A stretch of 64,000 nucleotides of DNA. Origin: Flavobacterium cupriresistens. Its GTDB lineage: Bacteria; Bacteroidota; Bacteroidia; Flavobacteriales; Flavobacteriaceae. The position numbers and the translations under genes are program-made. The number at the start of each line of letters is the position of its first letter. The stretch's first letter is position 1. The stretch lies in NCBI RefSeq assembly GCF_020911925.1, contig NZ_CP087134.1, positions 3,162,001 through 3,226,000 on the forward strand, given 5' to 3'. The notes below the pieces were generated by a model. The model searched no databases. It saw only the letters and a list, made by a program, of their open reading frames with translations, and was not told the DNA's origin. This document shows, in pieces, positions 1-8,849 of the stretch.

Positions 1-910
1 CCTCTTGCATGAGGTTTGTTTCAGTTAATTCCTGCAAAGTTGCCAGACAGGCTGACGCAATGACAGGATGACCTCCAAAGGTGGTGATGTGTCCTAATTT
101 CGGATTTTCCGTTAAAAGATCCATTTTTTCTGCCGATGCCGTGAAAGCACCTACAGGCATTCCGCCACCCATTCCTTTTCCCATAACGACAATATCGGGA
201 ACGACATCGTAGTTTTGAAAACCAAACAGTTTTCCGGTTCTTCCAAATCCGGGTTGGATTTCATCCACAATCATCATGGCTCCAACTTCATCACAGCGTT
301 TGCGTACTTTTTGAAGGAAATTATCATGGGGTTGGATGAATCCTGCACCTCCTTGAATGGTTTCTAAAAGAATAGCAGCCGTTCGCGTGGTTATTTTTTG
401 TAAATCTTCTTCGTTATTGAATGTAATAAAATCTACATCAGGCAACAACGGACGAAAAGCTTGTTTGCGTTCCTCAAAACCCATAACACTCATAGAACCC
501 ATCGTGTTACCATGATACGCATTATGACACGATATAAGCTGACTGCGACCTGTTGTTCTTTTAGCCAATTTAAGCGCTCCTTCAATCGCTTCTGTACCTG
601 AATTGACCAAATAAGTTTTGTTCAGGGATTCGGGAAGGAGTGAAGCTAATAATTTGCAATATTCTACCGCAGGGCTTTGCGAATATTCGCCATAAACCAT
701 AACATGCGAATATTTGTCTAACTGGTCTTTTATAGCCTGATTGACTCTCGGATGCTGATGACCAAGCGTGCAGGCAGAAACTCCGGCCACAAAGTCTAAA
801 TATTTTTTATTGTTGGTATCGTATATGTAGGAACCAATGGCATGCGAAACCTCCATTCCTAAAGGATATGGGGATGTTTGTGCCTGGTATTTTATAAAAT
901 CGGGATTCAT
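1..910 (-). CDS. Class III PLP-dependent aminotransferase (3' end beyond window)
   Basis: About 303 residues are visible from the ATG at 910; the C-terminus lies left of the window. It is a fold-type I, class III (acetylornithine/ornithine-type) aminotransferase that would move an amino group between an omega-amino compound and a 2-oxo acid in the cytoplasm. Visible motifs are GTEAIEGALKLAK near residue 93, the PLP-ring aspartate in VDEIQPGFGRTGK near 215, the Schiff-base lysine in GKGMGGGMP near 244, and FGGHPV. The N-terminus with YPLGMEVSHAIGSYIYD is typical of the family in flavobacteria. The substrate cannot be told from sequence. It is separated by a repeat tract from the convergently placed OstA-like gene's 3' end. 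Confidence 0.9.
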   Translation of the reverse strand, partial: MNPDFIKYQAQTSPYPLGMEVSHAIGSYIYDTNNKKYLDFVAGVSACTLGHQHPRVNQAIKDQLDKYSHVMVYGEYSQSPAVEYCKLLASLLPESLNKTYLVNSGTEAIEGALKLAKRTTGRSQLISCHNAYHGNTMGSMSVMGFEERKQAFRPLLPDVDFITFNNEEDLQKITTRTAAILLETIQGGAGFIQPHDNFLQKVRKRCDEVGAMMIVDEIQPGFGRTGKLFGFQNYDVVPDIVVMGKGMGGGMPVGAFTASAEKMDLLTENPKLGHITTFGGHPVIASACLATLQELTETNLMQE

Positions 911-959
911 TTCTTTTTTAGGTGCTAAGTTGCTGAGATTCTGAGTTGCTGAGATTTTG

Positions 960-1272
960 GGTTTTTTGTTTCAGGTTTCAGGTTTCAGGTTTCAAGTTTC
1001 AGGTTTCAGGTTGCTGAAAACTGCTACTGCGATTGAAAACTACTTCTTGAGTTTCAAGTTTCAAGTTGCTGAAAACTGCTACTGCGACTGAAAACTACTT
1101 CTTGAGTTTCAAGTTTCAGGTTGCTGAAAACTGCGACTGCGACTGAAAACTACTTCTTGAGTTTCAAGTTTCAGGTTACTGAAAACTGCGACTGCGACTG
1201 AAAACTACTTCTTGAGTTTCAAGTTTCAGGTTGCCAAAAACTGCGACTGAGACTGAAAACTGCGACTGAAAA
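960..1272. repeat. 55-bp tandem repeat tract with TTTCAGG and CTGCGACTG words
   Basis: The 360-bp gap between two minus-strand genes holds a tandem array. The word TACTTCTTGAGTTTCAAG starts at 1041, 1096, 1151 and 1206, a period of exactly 55 bp over four copies. Each unit has TTTCAAGTTTCAGGTT, then CTGAAAACTGCGACTGCGACTGAAAAC. The left part (965-1010) is a run of 7-bp GTTTCAG units. The same words recur singly elsewhere in the window (about 15124-15180, 21930-22005, 22215-22300, 24420-24483, 27580-27605), so this is an expanded copy of a dispersed family. Confidence 0.9.
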
Positions 1273-2940
1273 CTATTTTTTCTCCTTGGTCTTCTCCTTA
1301 CTCTTTTGTTTAACAGTTGGCTTCTTTTTATCGTAATCTAATGTCTCTTTCATGATTTTCATGGGAACATTTTCTTTTGCATCATCTTGTTTTCCTTCTT
1401 TGACTAATTTATCGTTGAGTTCATTCTCTTCGGGGGTAAAAATATCGTCTTTAGATTTTATTCGTTCATCGCCTCGCCAGACTAGACCTCGCAGTTTTCT
1501 GGCATTTTCGGGCAGATCAGCTTCGGGGTAGATATCGCCATCTACTTTGTTGAAAAAAGTGATGGTTTCGAGCGCATTGTTTTCTAAAATCATATTGATT
1601 TTACTACTCACGTTTTTGTTGATACCGATAAGTTCATGGGCATCATTCCGCATATAATAAATAACTTCCGTGTTTTTTACGACATCGACATCATGTAGTT
1701 TTCCATCCCGGAATTTACCAAATAAATTGATACCCTTGACCTGATTATAACCCGTTCCGAGGGTATCCCGTGAGACCATAAAGGTATTGTTGAGTACTTT
1801 TAAAGAATCGATTTTTCGAGTTGTATTATTTCCGATAAGGTGCATGATGTCTCCTGTAATCTGACTTTCACCATTCCAAAGAATCGGATTTCCGATTAGT
1901 TTTGTTAACGCACTTTTAGAGTTGGAATGAATCGAATCGCATTTTCCGCTCATATCGGTTTTGTAAAAACGTGCATTGTTATAAGCCCTAAGGATTCGCT
2001 CGCCTTCTTTACCGGTAACCATCAGTTTTTTTCCGTGAATATAAACGGAATCATTGTCTACAAAGTTAACCGCAACGGCTCTTTTGGTAACAAACATCGA
2101 ATCTTTCAGTTTAAAGACTTCTGCATAATGTCCTTTTACGATTCCGCGATTGATTGAATCCGTAATTTTTACATTGCGCGTTGCCGATGCAAATTCGGTA
2201 TTCCGATTGTAGAATAAACTATCACCTTCTATGCGCCGATCATCGTATTTAATATAGGATTTTCGCAGTAAATGCGCCAGATTTTTCTTGGTGTCATAAA
2301 AACCATTTTCTGTATAGATATAATTGGTTTTACTGGTAATTGTCGACGGACCAAATAAATAACTGTGTCCTGAGTTACTGTAATAATCCAGGTGATTTGA
2401 TTTGATTACGTATTTCGGGTTGGTAAGCGTAACGGCTGTTAAAAACTTAAACTTTTTCTCCGTCACATAATACCTGCCTGATTTACTAACCAAAGTATTG
2501 TCTTTGTTGATGATAGTTCCTTTTGTGTTGTAAAAAACTTCCTGAACATTTCGGTCAAAATTGATCGTATCCGTTTGCAAAGTGGCATCCGGAGAAGTCA
2601 TTACAGCATTTCCGGTTGCAAAAGCTTTTTTCATATTACCATTGTACTCGGCATATTTACTGTTTAGAAACAAGGTGTCTCCTTGTACTAATTGTACATT
2701 TCCGAAAGCTTTCAGATAGTTTTCTTTTTGAAAAAAGTAAGCCTTGTTACAGGTTAGTACTACACCATCATGATTGACCTTCACATTTCCGGTTAACAAA
2801 AGAGCGTCCGGCATTAATATCTGATCGACATCAGAAAAATCAGCATTCTCGACAATGATTTTTTTTGGTGTTTGTGCAAAGATGCTTTGAACACTTAAAA
2901 GAAGCAAACAATAAGATATGAAAAGGAGTGATTTCTTCAA
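1273..2940 (-). CDS. OstA/LptA-like periplasmic protein
   Basis: 555 residues with an N-terminal signal peptide (cleavage probably after FAQ near residue 23). It has the repeated beta-strand pattern of the OstA/LptA fold, for example LLTGNVKVNHDGVVLTCNKAYF and later turns such as ATGNAVMTSPDATLQTDTI. Proteins of this family form the periplasmic bridge that carries lipopolysaccharide to the outer membrane; the Bacteroidota version is longer than E. coli LptA (about 185 residues) and resembles the N-terminal part of LptD. The C-terminus is lysine-rich (KKKPTVKQKSKEK) and its stop abuts the tandem repeat. Start ATG at 2940 gives a clean signal peptide. Confidence 0.85.
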   Translation of the reverse strand: MKKSLLFISYCLLLLSVQSIFAQTPKKIIVENADFSDVDQILMPDALLLTGNVKVNHDGVVLTCNKAYFFQKENYLKAFGNVQLVQGDTLFLNSKYAEYNGNMKKAFATGNAVMTSPDATLQTDTINFDRNVQEVFYNTKGTIINKDNTLVSKSGRYYVTEKKFKFLTAVTLTNPKYVIKSNHLDYYSNSGHSYLFGPSTITSKTNYIYTENGFYDTKKNLAHLLRKSYIKYDDRRIEGDSLFYNRNTEFASATRNVKITDSINRGIVKGHYAEVFKLKDSMFVTKRAVAVNFVDNDSVYIHGKKLMVTGKEGERILRAYNNARFYKTDMSGKCDSIHSNSKSALTKLIGNPILWNGESQITGDIMHLIGNNTTRKIDSLKVLNNTFMVSRDTLGTGYNQVKGINLFGKFRDGKLHDVDVVKNTEVIYYMRNDAHELIGINKNVSSKINMILENNALETITFFNKVDGDIYPEADLPENARKLRGLVWRGDERIKSKDDIFTPEENELNDKLVKEGKQDDAKENVPMKIMKETLDYDKKKPTVKQKSKEKTKEKK

Positions 2941-3225
2941 TGGTTTAAATTTTTGTCAAATTTATGAAAAAGGTTACAACCTTTAAGGATATTAGGATTA
3001 ATTTATAATTCATAAATTTCATTACAGGTTAAGCGAATTTTAAAAGTTTAAATTATGAACAAAAACCGCTACTCTCTCGTTGTAGTTTGTCTTTTTGAAT
3101 TGGAAACAGTATAAATTGATTTAAGTTTTCTTCGGATTTTAAAAATTAGTTTAAATTTAATAAATGGTTTCTAAATTATCGATTTAATCTTTCGGTTTAG
3201 AAAAAAATCAGTTTATAAAATCAAT

Positions 3226-5094
3226 ATGATAAGTAAAAGAATTTTTGTTGCAGGAATGGCTGTGACGATGCTGTTTTCGGCATGTAAAACAAAAGATTTG
3301 AAAATGAACAGAGACAAAGAGGAAGTTGCTGCAGCTAAGAAAATTGTCGTATATCAGGTTTTTACACGTTTATTCGGAAATAAAAACACCACCAATAAAC
3401 CATGGGGCACTATTGAAGAAAATGGGGTTGGAAAGTTTGATGATTTTACAGATAAAGCATTGCATGAAATTAAAGATTTAGGGGTGACTTATGTTTGGTA
3501 TACCGGAGTTCCACATCATGCTTTGGTTCGTGATTATACAGCTTATGGAATTTCAAACGATGATCCGGAAGTGGTAAAAGGAAGAGCAGGTTCTCCTTAT
3601 GCAGTGAAAGATTATTACAATGTAAACCCTGATTTAGCGGTGAATCCTGCGAATCGTTTACAGGAATTCGAAACTTTGATTGCGCGAACCCATAAAGCGG
3701 GTTTGAAAGTCATTATTGATATAGTACCCAATCATATTGCCAGAAAGTATGAAGGAAAAAGCAATCCGGAGGGTGTTCGGGATTTTGGCGCTGATGATAA
3801 TGTAAAGGTTGAATACAGTAAAAACAATAACTTCTATTATATTCCGAATCAACATTTTCAGATTCCTGATGGCGATATTCCGCTTAATGGAGAAAAAAGC
3901 CCTCTCGTTGATGGTGTTTTTGATGAAAACCCGGCAAAATGGACCGGTAATGGCTCCCGTAAAATAAAACCGGACCAAAACGATTGGTACGAAACCGTAA
4001 AAGTAAATTATGGAATTCGTCCGGATGGTTCAAAGGATTTTCCGGAACTTCCGGCTGGTTTTGATCAAAAAACCTATCAAGAGCATTTTGCCTTTTGGCA
4101 GGATAAAGACGTGCCGGATTCCTGGAAGAAATTTAAATCGATTGCCTTGTATTGGACAGCTAAAGGGGTTGATGGTTTTCGTTATGATATGGCCGAAATG
4201 GTTCCTTATGAATTTTGGAGTTATATGAATTCGGCAATCAAAATGAAAAACCCAAAAGCCTTTTTATTGGCTGAAGTTTATAATCCGAATGAATACCGAA
4301 ATTATATCCGTTTGGGGAAAATGGACTATTTGTATGATAAAGTAGAAACATACGATAAGCTAAAAGATATTATTCGTGGAAAATCTTCAACTGATGGTTT
4401 GTCTGAAATTCAAAACAGAATGTCGGATATCGAACATCATATGTTGCATTTTTTAGACAATCATGATGAACAGCGCTTGGCAAGTCCTGAATTTGCAGGA
4501 ACTCCGGAAAAAGGTAAACCATTGATGGTTGTTTCTACTACAATCAGCACATCGCCAACCATGGTGTATTTTGGACAGGAAGTAGGAGAGGCCGGAAATG
4601 AAAACGCCGGTTTCGGTACGCGTTCCCGAACTTCAATTTTTGATTATATAGGTGTCCCAAATCATCAGCGTTGGATGAATGAGGGAAAATTTGATGGTGG
4701 GCAGCTTTCAGAGTCAGAGAAGAGTCTTCGTGATTTTTATAAACGTTTATTGAATTTTTCGATTAACAGTCCGGCTTTGATGGGAAGTTTTCAGGAAATT
4801 CATTCTGTAAATCGTCAGAATACAGGTTATACCGATCTGATTTATTCCTATGTGCGTTGGTCCGAAAACCAGAAATTGATTGTTGTGGCTAATTTTTCTT
4901 CGGAAAAGACAAGCGAATTCGAATTAAAAGTTCCTTCTGATGTTATTTCTAAATGGAAATTAAAGGAGGGTTCTTACGTGCTTTTGGATCAGTTGTATTT
5001 GCAGAATAAAATCTATTTTACAGTAAAGAATGGTGAAGGCGTTGCACGAGTTAAAATAGGGCCTTCTGAGTCGTTTATTTATGAAGTGAAGTAA
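3226..5094 (+). CDS. GH13 alpha-amylase-family lipoprotein
   Basis: 622 residues starting with a lipoprotein signal (lipobox LFSAC, cysteine near residue 20), so it is probably anchored at the cell surface or in the periplasm. The four GH13 regions are present: region I DIVPNH, region II GFRYDMAE with the catalytic nucleophile Asp, region III LAEVYNP with the acid/base Glu, and region IV FLDNHDE with the transition-state Asp. It should hydrolyse or transfer alpha-glucosidic bonds. No SusC/SusD genes lie beside it, so it is not part of a visible utilisation locus. The exact specificity is not assignable. Confidence 0.92.
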   Translation: MISKRIFVAGMAVTMLFSACKTKDLKMNRDKEEVAAAKKIVVYQVFTRLFGNKNTTNKPWGTIEENGVGKFDDFTDKALHEIKDLGVTYVWYTGVPHHALVRDYTAYGISNDDPEVVKGRAGSPYAVKDYYNVNPDLAVNPANRLQEFETLIARTHKAGLKVIIDIVPNHIARKYEGKSNPEGVRDFGADDNVKVEYSKNNNFYYIPNQHFQIPDGDIPLNGEKSPLVDGVFDENPAKWTGNGSRKIKPDQNDWYETVKVNYGIRPDGSKDFPELPAGFDQKTYQEHFAFWQDKDVPDSWKKFKSIALYWTAKGVDGFRYDMAEMVPYEFWSYMNSAIKMKNPKAFLLAEVYNPNEYRNYIRLGKMDYLYDKVETYDKLKDIIRGKSSTDGLSEIQNRMSDIEHHMLHFLDNHDEQRLASPEFAGTPEKGKPLMVVSTTISTSPTMVYFGQEVGEAGNENAGFGTRSRTSIFDYIGVPNHQRWMNEGKFDGGQLSESEKSLRDFYKRLLNFSINSPALMGSFQEIHSVNRQNTGYTDLIYSYVRWSENQKLIVVANFSSEKTSEFELKVPSDVISKWKLKEGSYVLLDQLYLQNKIYFTVKNGEGVARVKIGPSESFIYEVK

Positions 5095-5096
5095 CT

Positions 5097-5460
5097 TTTT
5101 AACCGCAAGGGTCGCAAAGGGTTTACGCTAGGTTCGCTATGATTTTTTTTCTTAGACTTTATAAAAAGATATAATATTACTTAGTGCATTTTGCCGTAAA
5201 GTTATTGAAGCTTTAAAAAAAACAGTTTTGGTTTTCGGTTTAGAGTTGAAAATAGATTCATTTACAATTTGATATTTTTTTATCACGCAGATTTGGCAGA
5301 TTTTTTTGTTGCCGCGCAAAGTTAAAATAGCTACTGTTGTTTTGTTAGCAGTAAATAAATCAGCCTAATCTGCAAAATCTGCGTGCTAAAAAAAAATACA
5401 AAGCTATAAGTAAAACTTGCGTCCTTTGCGCAAACCCTTTGCGACCCTTGCGGTTAAACT
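5097..5460. repeat. Nested inverted repeat of two dispersed repeat words
   Basis: The gap after the GH13 gene is framed by inverted copies of one word: TTAACCGCAAGGGTCGCAAAGGG-like sequence at about 5097-5121 and its complement at about 5424-5457. Inside these lie inverted copies of a second word: ATCACGCAGATTTGGCAGAT at 5282-5301 and TCTGCAAAATCTGCGTGC at about 5370-5387. Both words recur elsewhere in the window (13647-13710, 22029-22068 and 27612-27652 for the first; 12086, 12150 and 13055 for the second). The nesting is seen directly. It looks like a palindromic dispersed element rather than a gene; no convincing ORF is present. Confidence 0.75.
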
Positions 5461-5485
5461 TTCTAACCTTAAAAGTTATAAGGAT

Positions 5486-5528
5486 AAAAAAAACAGGCTG
5501 TCTCTTAATGTAGAAACAGCCTGTTTTT
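5486..5528. terminator. Bidirectional Rho-independent terminator
   Basis: A perfect 9-bp stem AACAGGCTGT/ACAGCCTGTT extends into an A-tract on the left and a T-tract on the right, with a 13-base loop. It lies seven bases beyond the stop of the superoxide dismutase gene and would end that minus-strand operon. Confidence 0.85.
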
Positions 5529-5534
5529 TATGTT

Positions 5535-6314
5535 TTATACTTTTCTTACTTTCTTTAAAGCCTCAATATAATTTTCGTTTACTTTTTCCCAATTTATGTG
5601 TTGATAAAAAGCATCAATATAGGTTCCTTTTCGGTTTTGATAATCGAGATAATAAGCATGCTCCCAAAGGTCAATTCCCATAATGGGTGTTCCGGGAATC
5701 AAAGCATTTTTCATTAGTGGATTGTCCTGATTATCGGTCGTTGTGACCTGTAATTTCCCTAATTTGTCCACTACCAGCCAAACCCAGCCCGAACCAAATT
5801 GTTTTGTTGCCTGACTTTTAAATTGGTGTGTAAGATTATTAAACGAACCAAATTCTTTATTAATTGAACCTGCAAGCGTATCTTTTGGGGTTTGCTCTTT
5901 TGGTGTCAGAATATTAAAATAAAGCGTGTGATTGTAATACCCACCAGCATTTTGACGAAGTTTGGCATTGTTGAGATCTAATTTTTTCAGTATATCTTCA
6001 ATCGTCATATTCTCATATTCGGTAGAAACAATTTCTTTATTTAAAGTATTTGTATACGATAAATAATGTTTTGAATAATGTGTTTCTAAAGTAAGTGATC
6101 GTATGGCAGGGGCTAAACCGTCATAAGCAAAAGAAAGTTTGGTTAAAGCAAAAGATCCTGCGTCTGCTTTTACATCATCGGGTGTTCCTATGAGTATTTT
6201 CTCTTCTTTTGTTGGTAAAGGAACTTCTACAACTTCGGTTAGCTTATTGTCCTGACAAGAAAATAATGCTAAGAATGAAGTTAAAATACTGAAACGAACA
6301 ATGTTTTTCTTCAT
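5535..6314 (-). CDS. Fe/Mn superoxide dismutase, predicted lipoprotein
   Basis: 259 residues. A lipoprotein signal (LFSC, Cys20) precedes a linker and an Fe/Mn-SOD domain from about residue 55. The metal ligands are visible: His in ETHYSKHY, His in GGYYNHTLYF, and Asp and His in GIDLWEHAYYLDY. It converts superoxide to peroxide and oxygen; the lipid anchor places it outside the cytoplasm, probably in the periplasm, which is unlike the usual cytosolic SodA/SodB. It is last in the run LUD-cdsA-psd-ACBP-sod and begins 8 bp after the acyl-CoA-binding protein stop. Metal choice is not resolvable by eye. Confidence 0.92.
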   Translation of the reverse strand: MKKNIVRFSILTSFLALFSCQDNKLTEVVEVPLPTKEEKILIGTPDDVKADAGSFALTKLSFAYDGLAPAIRSLTLETHYSKHYLSYTNTLNKEIVSTEYENMTIEDILKKLDLNNAKLRQNAGGYYNHTLYFNILTPKEQTPKDTLAGSINKEFGSFNNLTHQFKSQATKQFGSGWVWLVVDKLGKLQVTTTDNQDNPLMKNALIPGTPIMGIDLWEHAYYLDYQNRKGTYIDAFYQHINWEKVNENYIEALKKVRKV

Positions 6315-6322
6315 AATAAAAA

Positions 6323-6592
6323 TTATTTTGCTGTTAGTGAATTAATGATTTCGATATAATTTTCTTTAGCCTCATCTCTTGATAAATGGCTTATTTGCAT
6401 CCATGCATTTGTTTTGAAAGCGTCTCTTAAATCAAAATTTTCAGATTGATTGTAAACGGCAGTTCCAAAAGTGGCTTGTTTGTAATAGGCATATAGCCTT
6501 AGTTGCACATCTTGCGGCAACGTGGCTTGTGTCATTTTTAATGCATTTTCTACAGCCTCAGAGAAACGTGTATCTAAATCTTTTATCGTCAT
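6323..6592 (-). CDS. Acyl-CoA-binding protein
   Basis: 89 residues, the full length of a classical ACBP domain. Residues LDTRFSEAVENALKM, LRLYAYYKQATFG and NAWMQISHLSRDEAKENYIEII match the four-helix acyl-CoA-binding fold, including the YYKQAT helix and the conserved K/W region. It would bind long-chain acyl-CoA in the cytosol. Its ATG directly follows the TAA of psd (no gap), indicating translational coupling and a link to phospholipid synthesis. ACBP is mostly known in eukaryotes but is common in Bacteroidota. Confidence 0.9.
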   Translation of the reverse strand: MTIKDLDTRFSEAVENALKMTQATLPQDVQLRLYAYYKQATFGTAVYNQSENFDLRDAFKTNAWMQISHLSRDEAKENYIEIINSLTAK

Positions 6593-7246
6593 TTAAGCTT
6601 TTGTAGCAATAATGGTTTTTCCTCCAATTGCTTTTTGGTTTAATTCCACATTAATTGGAGTACCTAAAGGTAAAAATAAATCTACTCTCGAACCAAATTT
6701 AATAAAACCTGCATCAGTTCCCTGAATAACCTGCATTCCTTCTTCGGCATAATTCACAATCCGACGTGCCAAAGCACCTGCAATTTGTCTGTATAATACC
6801 TGTCCGAAAGTATCATTTTCGATAACAACAGTTGTTCTTTCGTTTTCTTCACTTGCTTTTGGATGCCATGCAACTAAAAACTTTCCAGGGTGGTATTTGC
6901 TGAATTTGATAATACCGTTCATTGCGTAGCGCGTAACGTGCACGTTTATTGGTGACATAAAAATAGAAACCTGAAGACGTTTGTCTTTAAAGAATTCACC
7001 TTCGTAAACTTCTTCAATTACCACAACTTTTCCATCAACTGGAGCAAGAATGTGATCACTGTTTAAAACGGCGATTCTTTTTGGGTTTCTAAAAAATTGC
7101 AGAATAATAATCAAAATTAACAAAGCTGCTATTTGAACAAGCATTCTTAGCCAATTGATATCGATAAATTTTTCAGCAATTAAAAGTACGGCAACAGTAA
7201 AAACTGTACCTAATAAGATTGATGGGGCTCCTTCTTTATGAAACAT
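6593..7246 (-). CDS. psd: Phosphatidylserine decarboxylase
   Basis: 217 residues from the ATG at 7246; the longer open frame to 7297 is rejected because it runs into cdsA. It has one or two N-terminal membrane segments (residues 8-50) and the PSD core: ILAPVDGKVVVIEEV, MSPINVHVTRYAMNG, and the self-cleavage site FGSRVDLFLP near residue 188, whose serine becomes the pyruvoyl cofactor. The short length and FGSR motif fit the small PSD type. It makes phosphatidylethanolamine at the inner membrane. It overlaps the end of cdsA by 11 bp, so the two CDP-DAG-pathway genes are coupled; pssA is not in the window. Confidence 0.93.
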   Translation of the reverse strand: MFHKEGAPSILLGTVFTVAVLLIAEKFIDINWLRMLVQIAALLILIIILQFFRNPKRIAVLNSDHILAPVDGKVVVIEEVYEGEFFKDKRLQVSIFMSPINVHVTRYAMNGIIKFSKYHPGKFLVAWHPKASEENERTTVVIENDTFGQVLYRQIAGALARRIVNYAEEGMQVIQGTDAGFIKFGSRVDLFLPLGTPINVELNQKAIGGKTIIATKA

Positions 7247-8126
7247 AATATAAAATTTGGTAAAATAAAAATATAAATGGTGCAACAAATATAACACTAT
7301 CCAGGCGATCTAAGATGCCTCCGTGTCCCGGCATTATCGAACCGCTGTCTTTTACACCGGCGATTCTCTTAAATTTAGACTCGATCAAATCACCGATCGT
7401 TCCAAAAACACTTACTATTAAAGCAATAATCGTCCATATTAAAATAGATTTATTACTAAAAGCCGGACTAGGCTGAATGTAAAGTTTTGAAATTAAAAAA
7501 CCGGCAAAAGCAGCGAATACAACACCTCCCAGGAATCCTTCTATGGTCTTTTTTGGAGAAACACGCTCAAAAAGTTTGTGTTTTCCCATCGATTTTCCAA
7601 CCAGATAAGCAAAAGTATCATTGGTCCAGATCAGAACGAATAGTCCAATAATAATTTTCGGATTGTAATCGTTGGTTCCAAAAGAAATTTTGACAATAAA
7701 AAGAAAGGGTAGTGTAATATATCCCAGTAGGTAGAGATATTTTGAGGAAATGCTTACTTTTTGAACAGAGTCATAAAATAAGAATATAATACATTTAACT
7801 GATATCACTACTGTAACAGCAAGAAGTATCAGATTTAATTGTTGAATGTTGGTTTCTAAATCGAGGTTTGTTTGAAACAATTCATCCAGATAAGCAGTTG
7901 TCTGTTTGTTGTAATGACTTAGGAGTACAATAACAGCATATAACAAAACTCCGAATAGAATGGCGAAGATTTTATTAAGGCTTACCAAGTTGCAAAACTC
8001 GTAAATTGTAATGATCAGGAAAATACCAAAAAGGATAATAAAGCTTTCAGTAGAAAACAAGATCGAACTTAATAGTAAAGCAATATAAACAGCACCGGAA
8101 ATGGCTCGCTTGAGTGTTTCGTTCAT
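7236..8126 (-). CDS. cdsA: Phosphatidate cytidylyltransferase
   Basis: 296 residues, polytopic (about seven or eight hydrophobic segments). The family signature is complete near the C-terminus: SKFKRIAGVKDSGSIMPGHG followed by GILDRLDS. It makes CDP-diacylglycerol from phosphatidic acid and CTP at the inner membrane. It starts one base after the LUD gene's stop and overlaps psd by 11 bp, so it belongs to one transcription unit with them. Confidence 0.94.
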   Translation of the reverse strand: MNETLKRAISGAVYIALLLSSILFSTESFIILFGIFLIITIYEFCNLVSLNKIFAILFGVLLYAVIVLLSHYNKQTTAYLDELFQTNLDLETNIQQLNLILLAVTVVISVKCIIFLFYDSVQKVSISSKYLYLLGYITLPFLFIVKISFGTNDYNPKIIIGLFVLIWTNDTFAYLVGKSMGKHKLFERVSPKKTIEGFLGGVVFAAFAGFLISKLYIQPSPAFSNKSILIWTIIALIVSVFGTIGDLIESKFKRIAGVKDSGSIMPGHGGILDRLDSVIFVAPFIFLFYQILYYVS

Positions 8127-8127
8127 C

Positions 8128-8736
8128 TTAAAGATCCTCTAAGAGCAATAAATATAGATTTTTTGCAACACTTCCGTATTGTGTAAAATCTTCTTCTTTT
8201 GCTTTTTCGAAATATTTTATTGTGGTAATATTAGTTGGATAATCCCTTTCGTATTTGTGTTTAATAGCACTTAGACCATCGCTTTTTATAGCCAGGATCT
8301 GACTTGTGGTTGCTATTATGACAATGTTAGCAGGTAATTCGTTTGGTTTGTCTTGTCTGATTTGTTTGGATGAAAACAAGATCGAACCTTCATCGGCAAT
8401 AAGGTTTTCGCAAGAGGCAAGTAAAAATTTAGGATTTCTAGGAGAGATATAAAGTAATTTATTCTCTTCTAACAGGCTAAATAACCCCGGTTCATAACAT
8501 AAAACTTCGTTTTCGAACCAGTCGTTTTCTTCCAGAATATTTTCAAACTGTTCAGCAACTTCTTGTTTGTTTTCACAATACAAAAATTTACCGCCATTCT
8601 TCTTAAAATTAAAAATGAACCTCTCGTCAATTGACAAATGACTATCAGGACTTGCCGCACTTCCTCCATATTCGCTTTCATGTTCTTCATCAGAAGCGGA
8701 GTCACCGGAACCAAATATTTTTTTGAAAAAATTCAT
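8128..8736 (-). CDS. LUD-domain protein (LutC/YkgG-like)
   Basis: 202 residues with an acidic, serine-rich N-terminal tail (residues 10-35) and an LUD domain from about 40. Visible family features are NGGKFLYCENKQEVAEQFENIL, the LADEGSI-type strand LIADEGSILFSS, and NIVIIATTSQIL. LUD domains occur in LutB/LutC of lactate oxidation, but this single-domain protein beside cdsA/psd is the usual flavobacterial arrangement and there is no lutAB here, so a lactate role is not supported. Its promoter should lie in the 110 bp between it and the ftsH terminator. Confidence 0.8.
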   Translation of the reverse strand: MNFFKKIFGSGDSASDEEHESEYGGSAASPDSHLSIDERFIFNFKKNGGKFLYCENKQEVAEQFENILEENDWFENEVLCYEPGLFSLLEENKLLYISPRNPKFLLASCENLIADEGSILFSSKQIRQDKPNELPANIVIIATTSQILAIKSDGLSAIKHKYERDYPTNITTIKYFEKAKEEDFTQYGSVAKNLYLLLLEDL

Positions 8737-8782
8737 TTTATATGAAATACTTTACATGTTAATTGAAAACGTTCAAAGATAA

Positions 8783-8824
8783 AAAAATCTTAATTCAAAA
8801 GGCTATTTTGAATTAAGATTTTAA
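8783..8824. terminator. Terminator between ftsH and the LUD-cdsA operon
   Basis: An 15-16-bp stem AAAAATCTTAATTCAAAA / TTTTGAATTAAGATTTT with a short GGCTA loop lies 25 bp after the ftsH stop, flanked by A- and T-runs. It would separate rsfS-ftsH from the downstream phospholipid genes. Confidence 0.75.
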
Positions 8825-8849
8825 AAAATATTAAATATTTCTGTATAAT

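Noticed and set aside
960..1272. Direct repeats at regular spacing, considered as a CRISPR array
   Set aside because: The whole 55-bp unit is repeated, with no unique spacers between constant repeats, and there are no cas genes.
7247..7297. 17-residue extension of psd
   Set aside because: It would overlap cdsA further and precedes the natural membrane segment; ATG 7246 fits the family.
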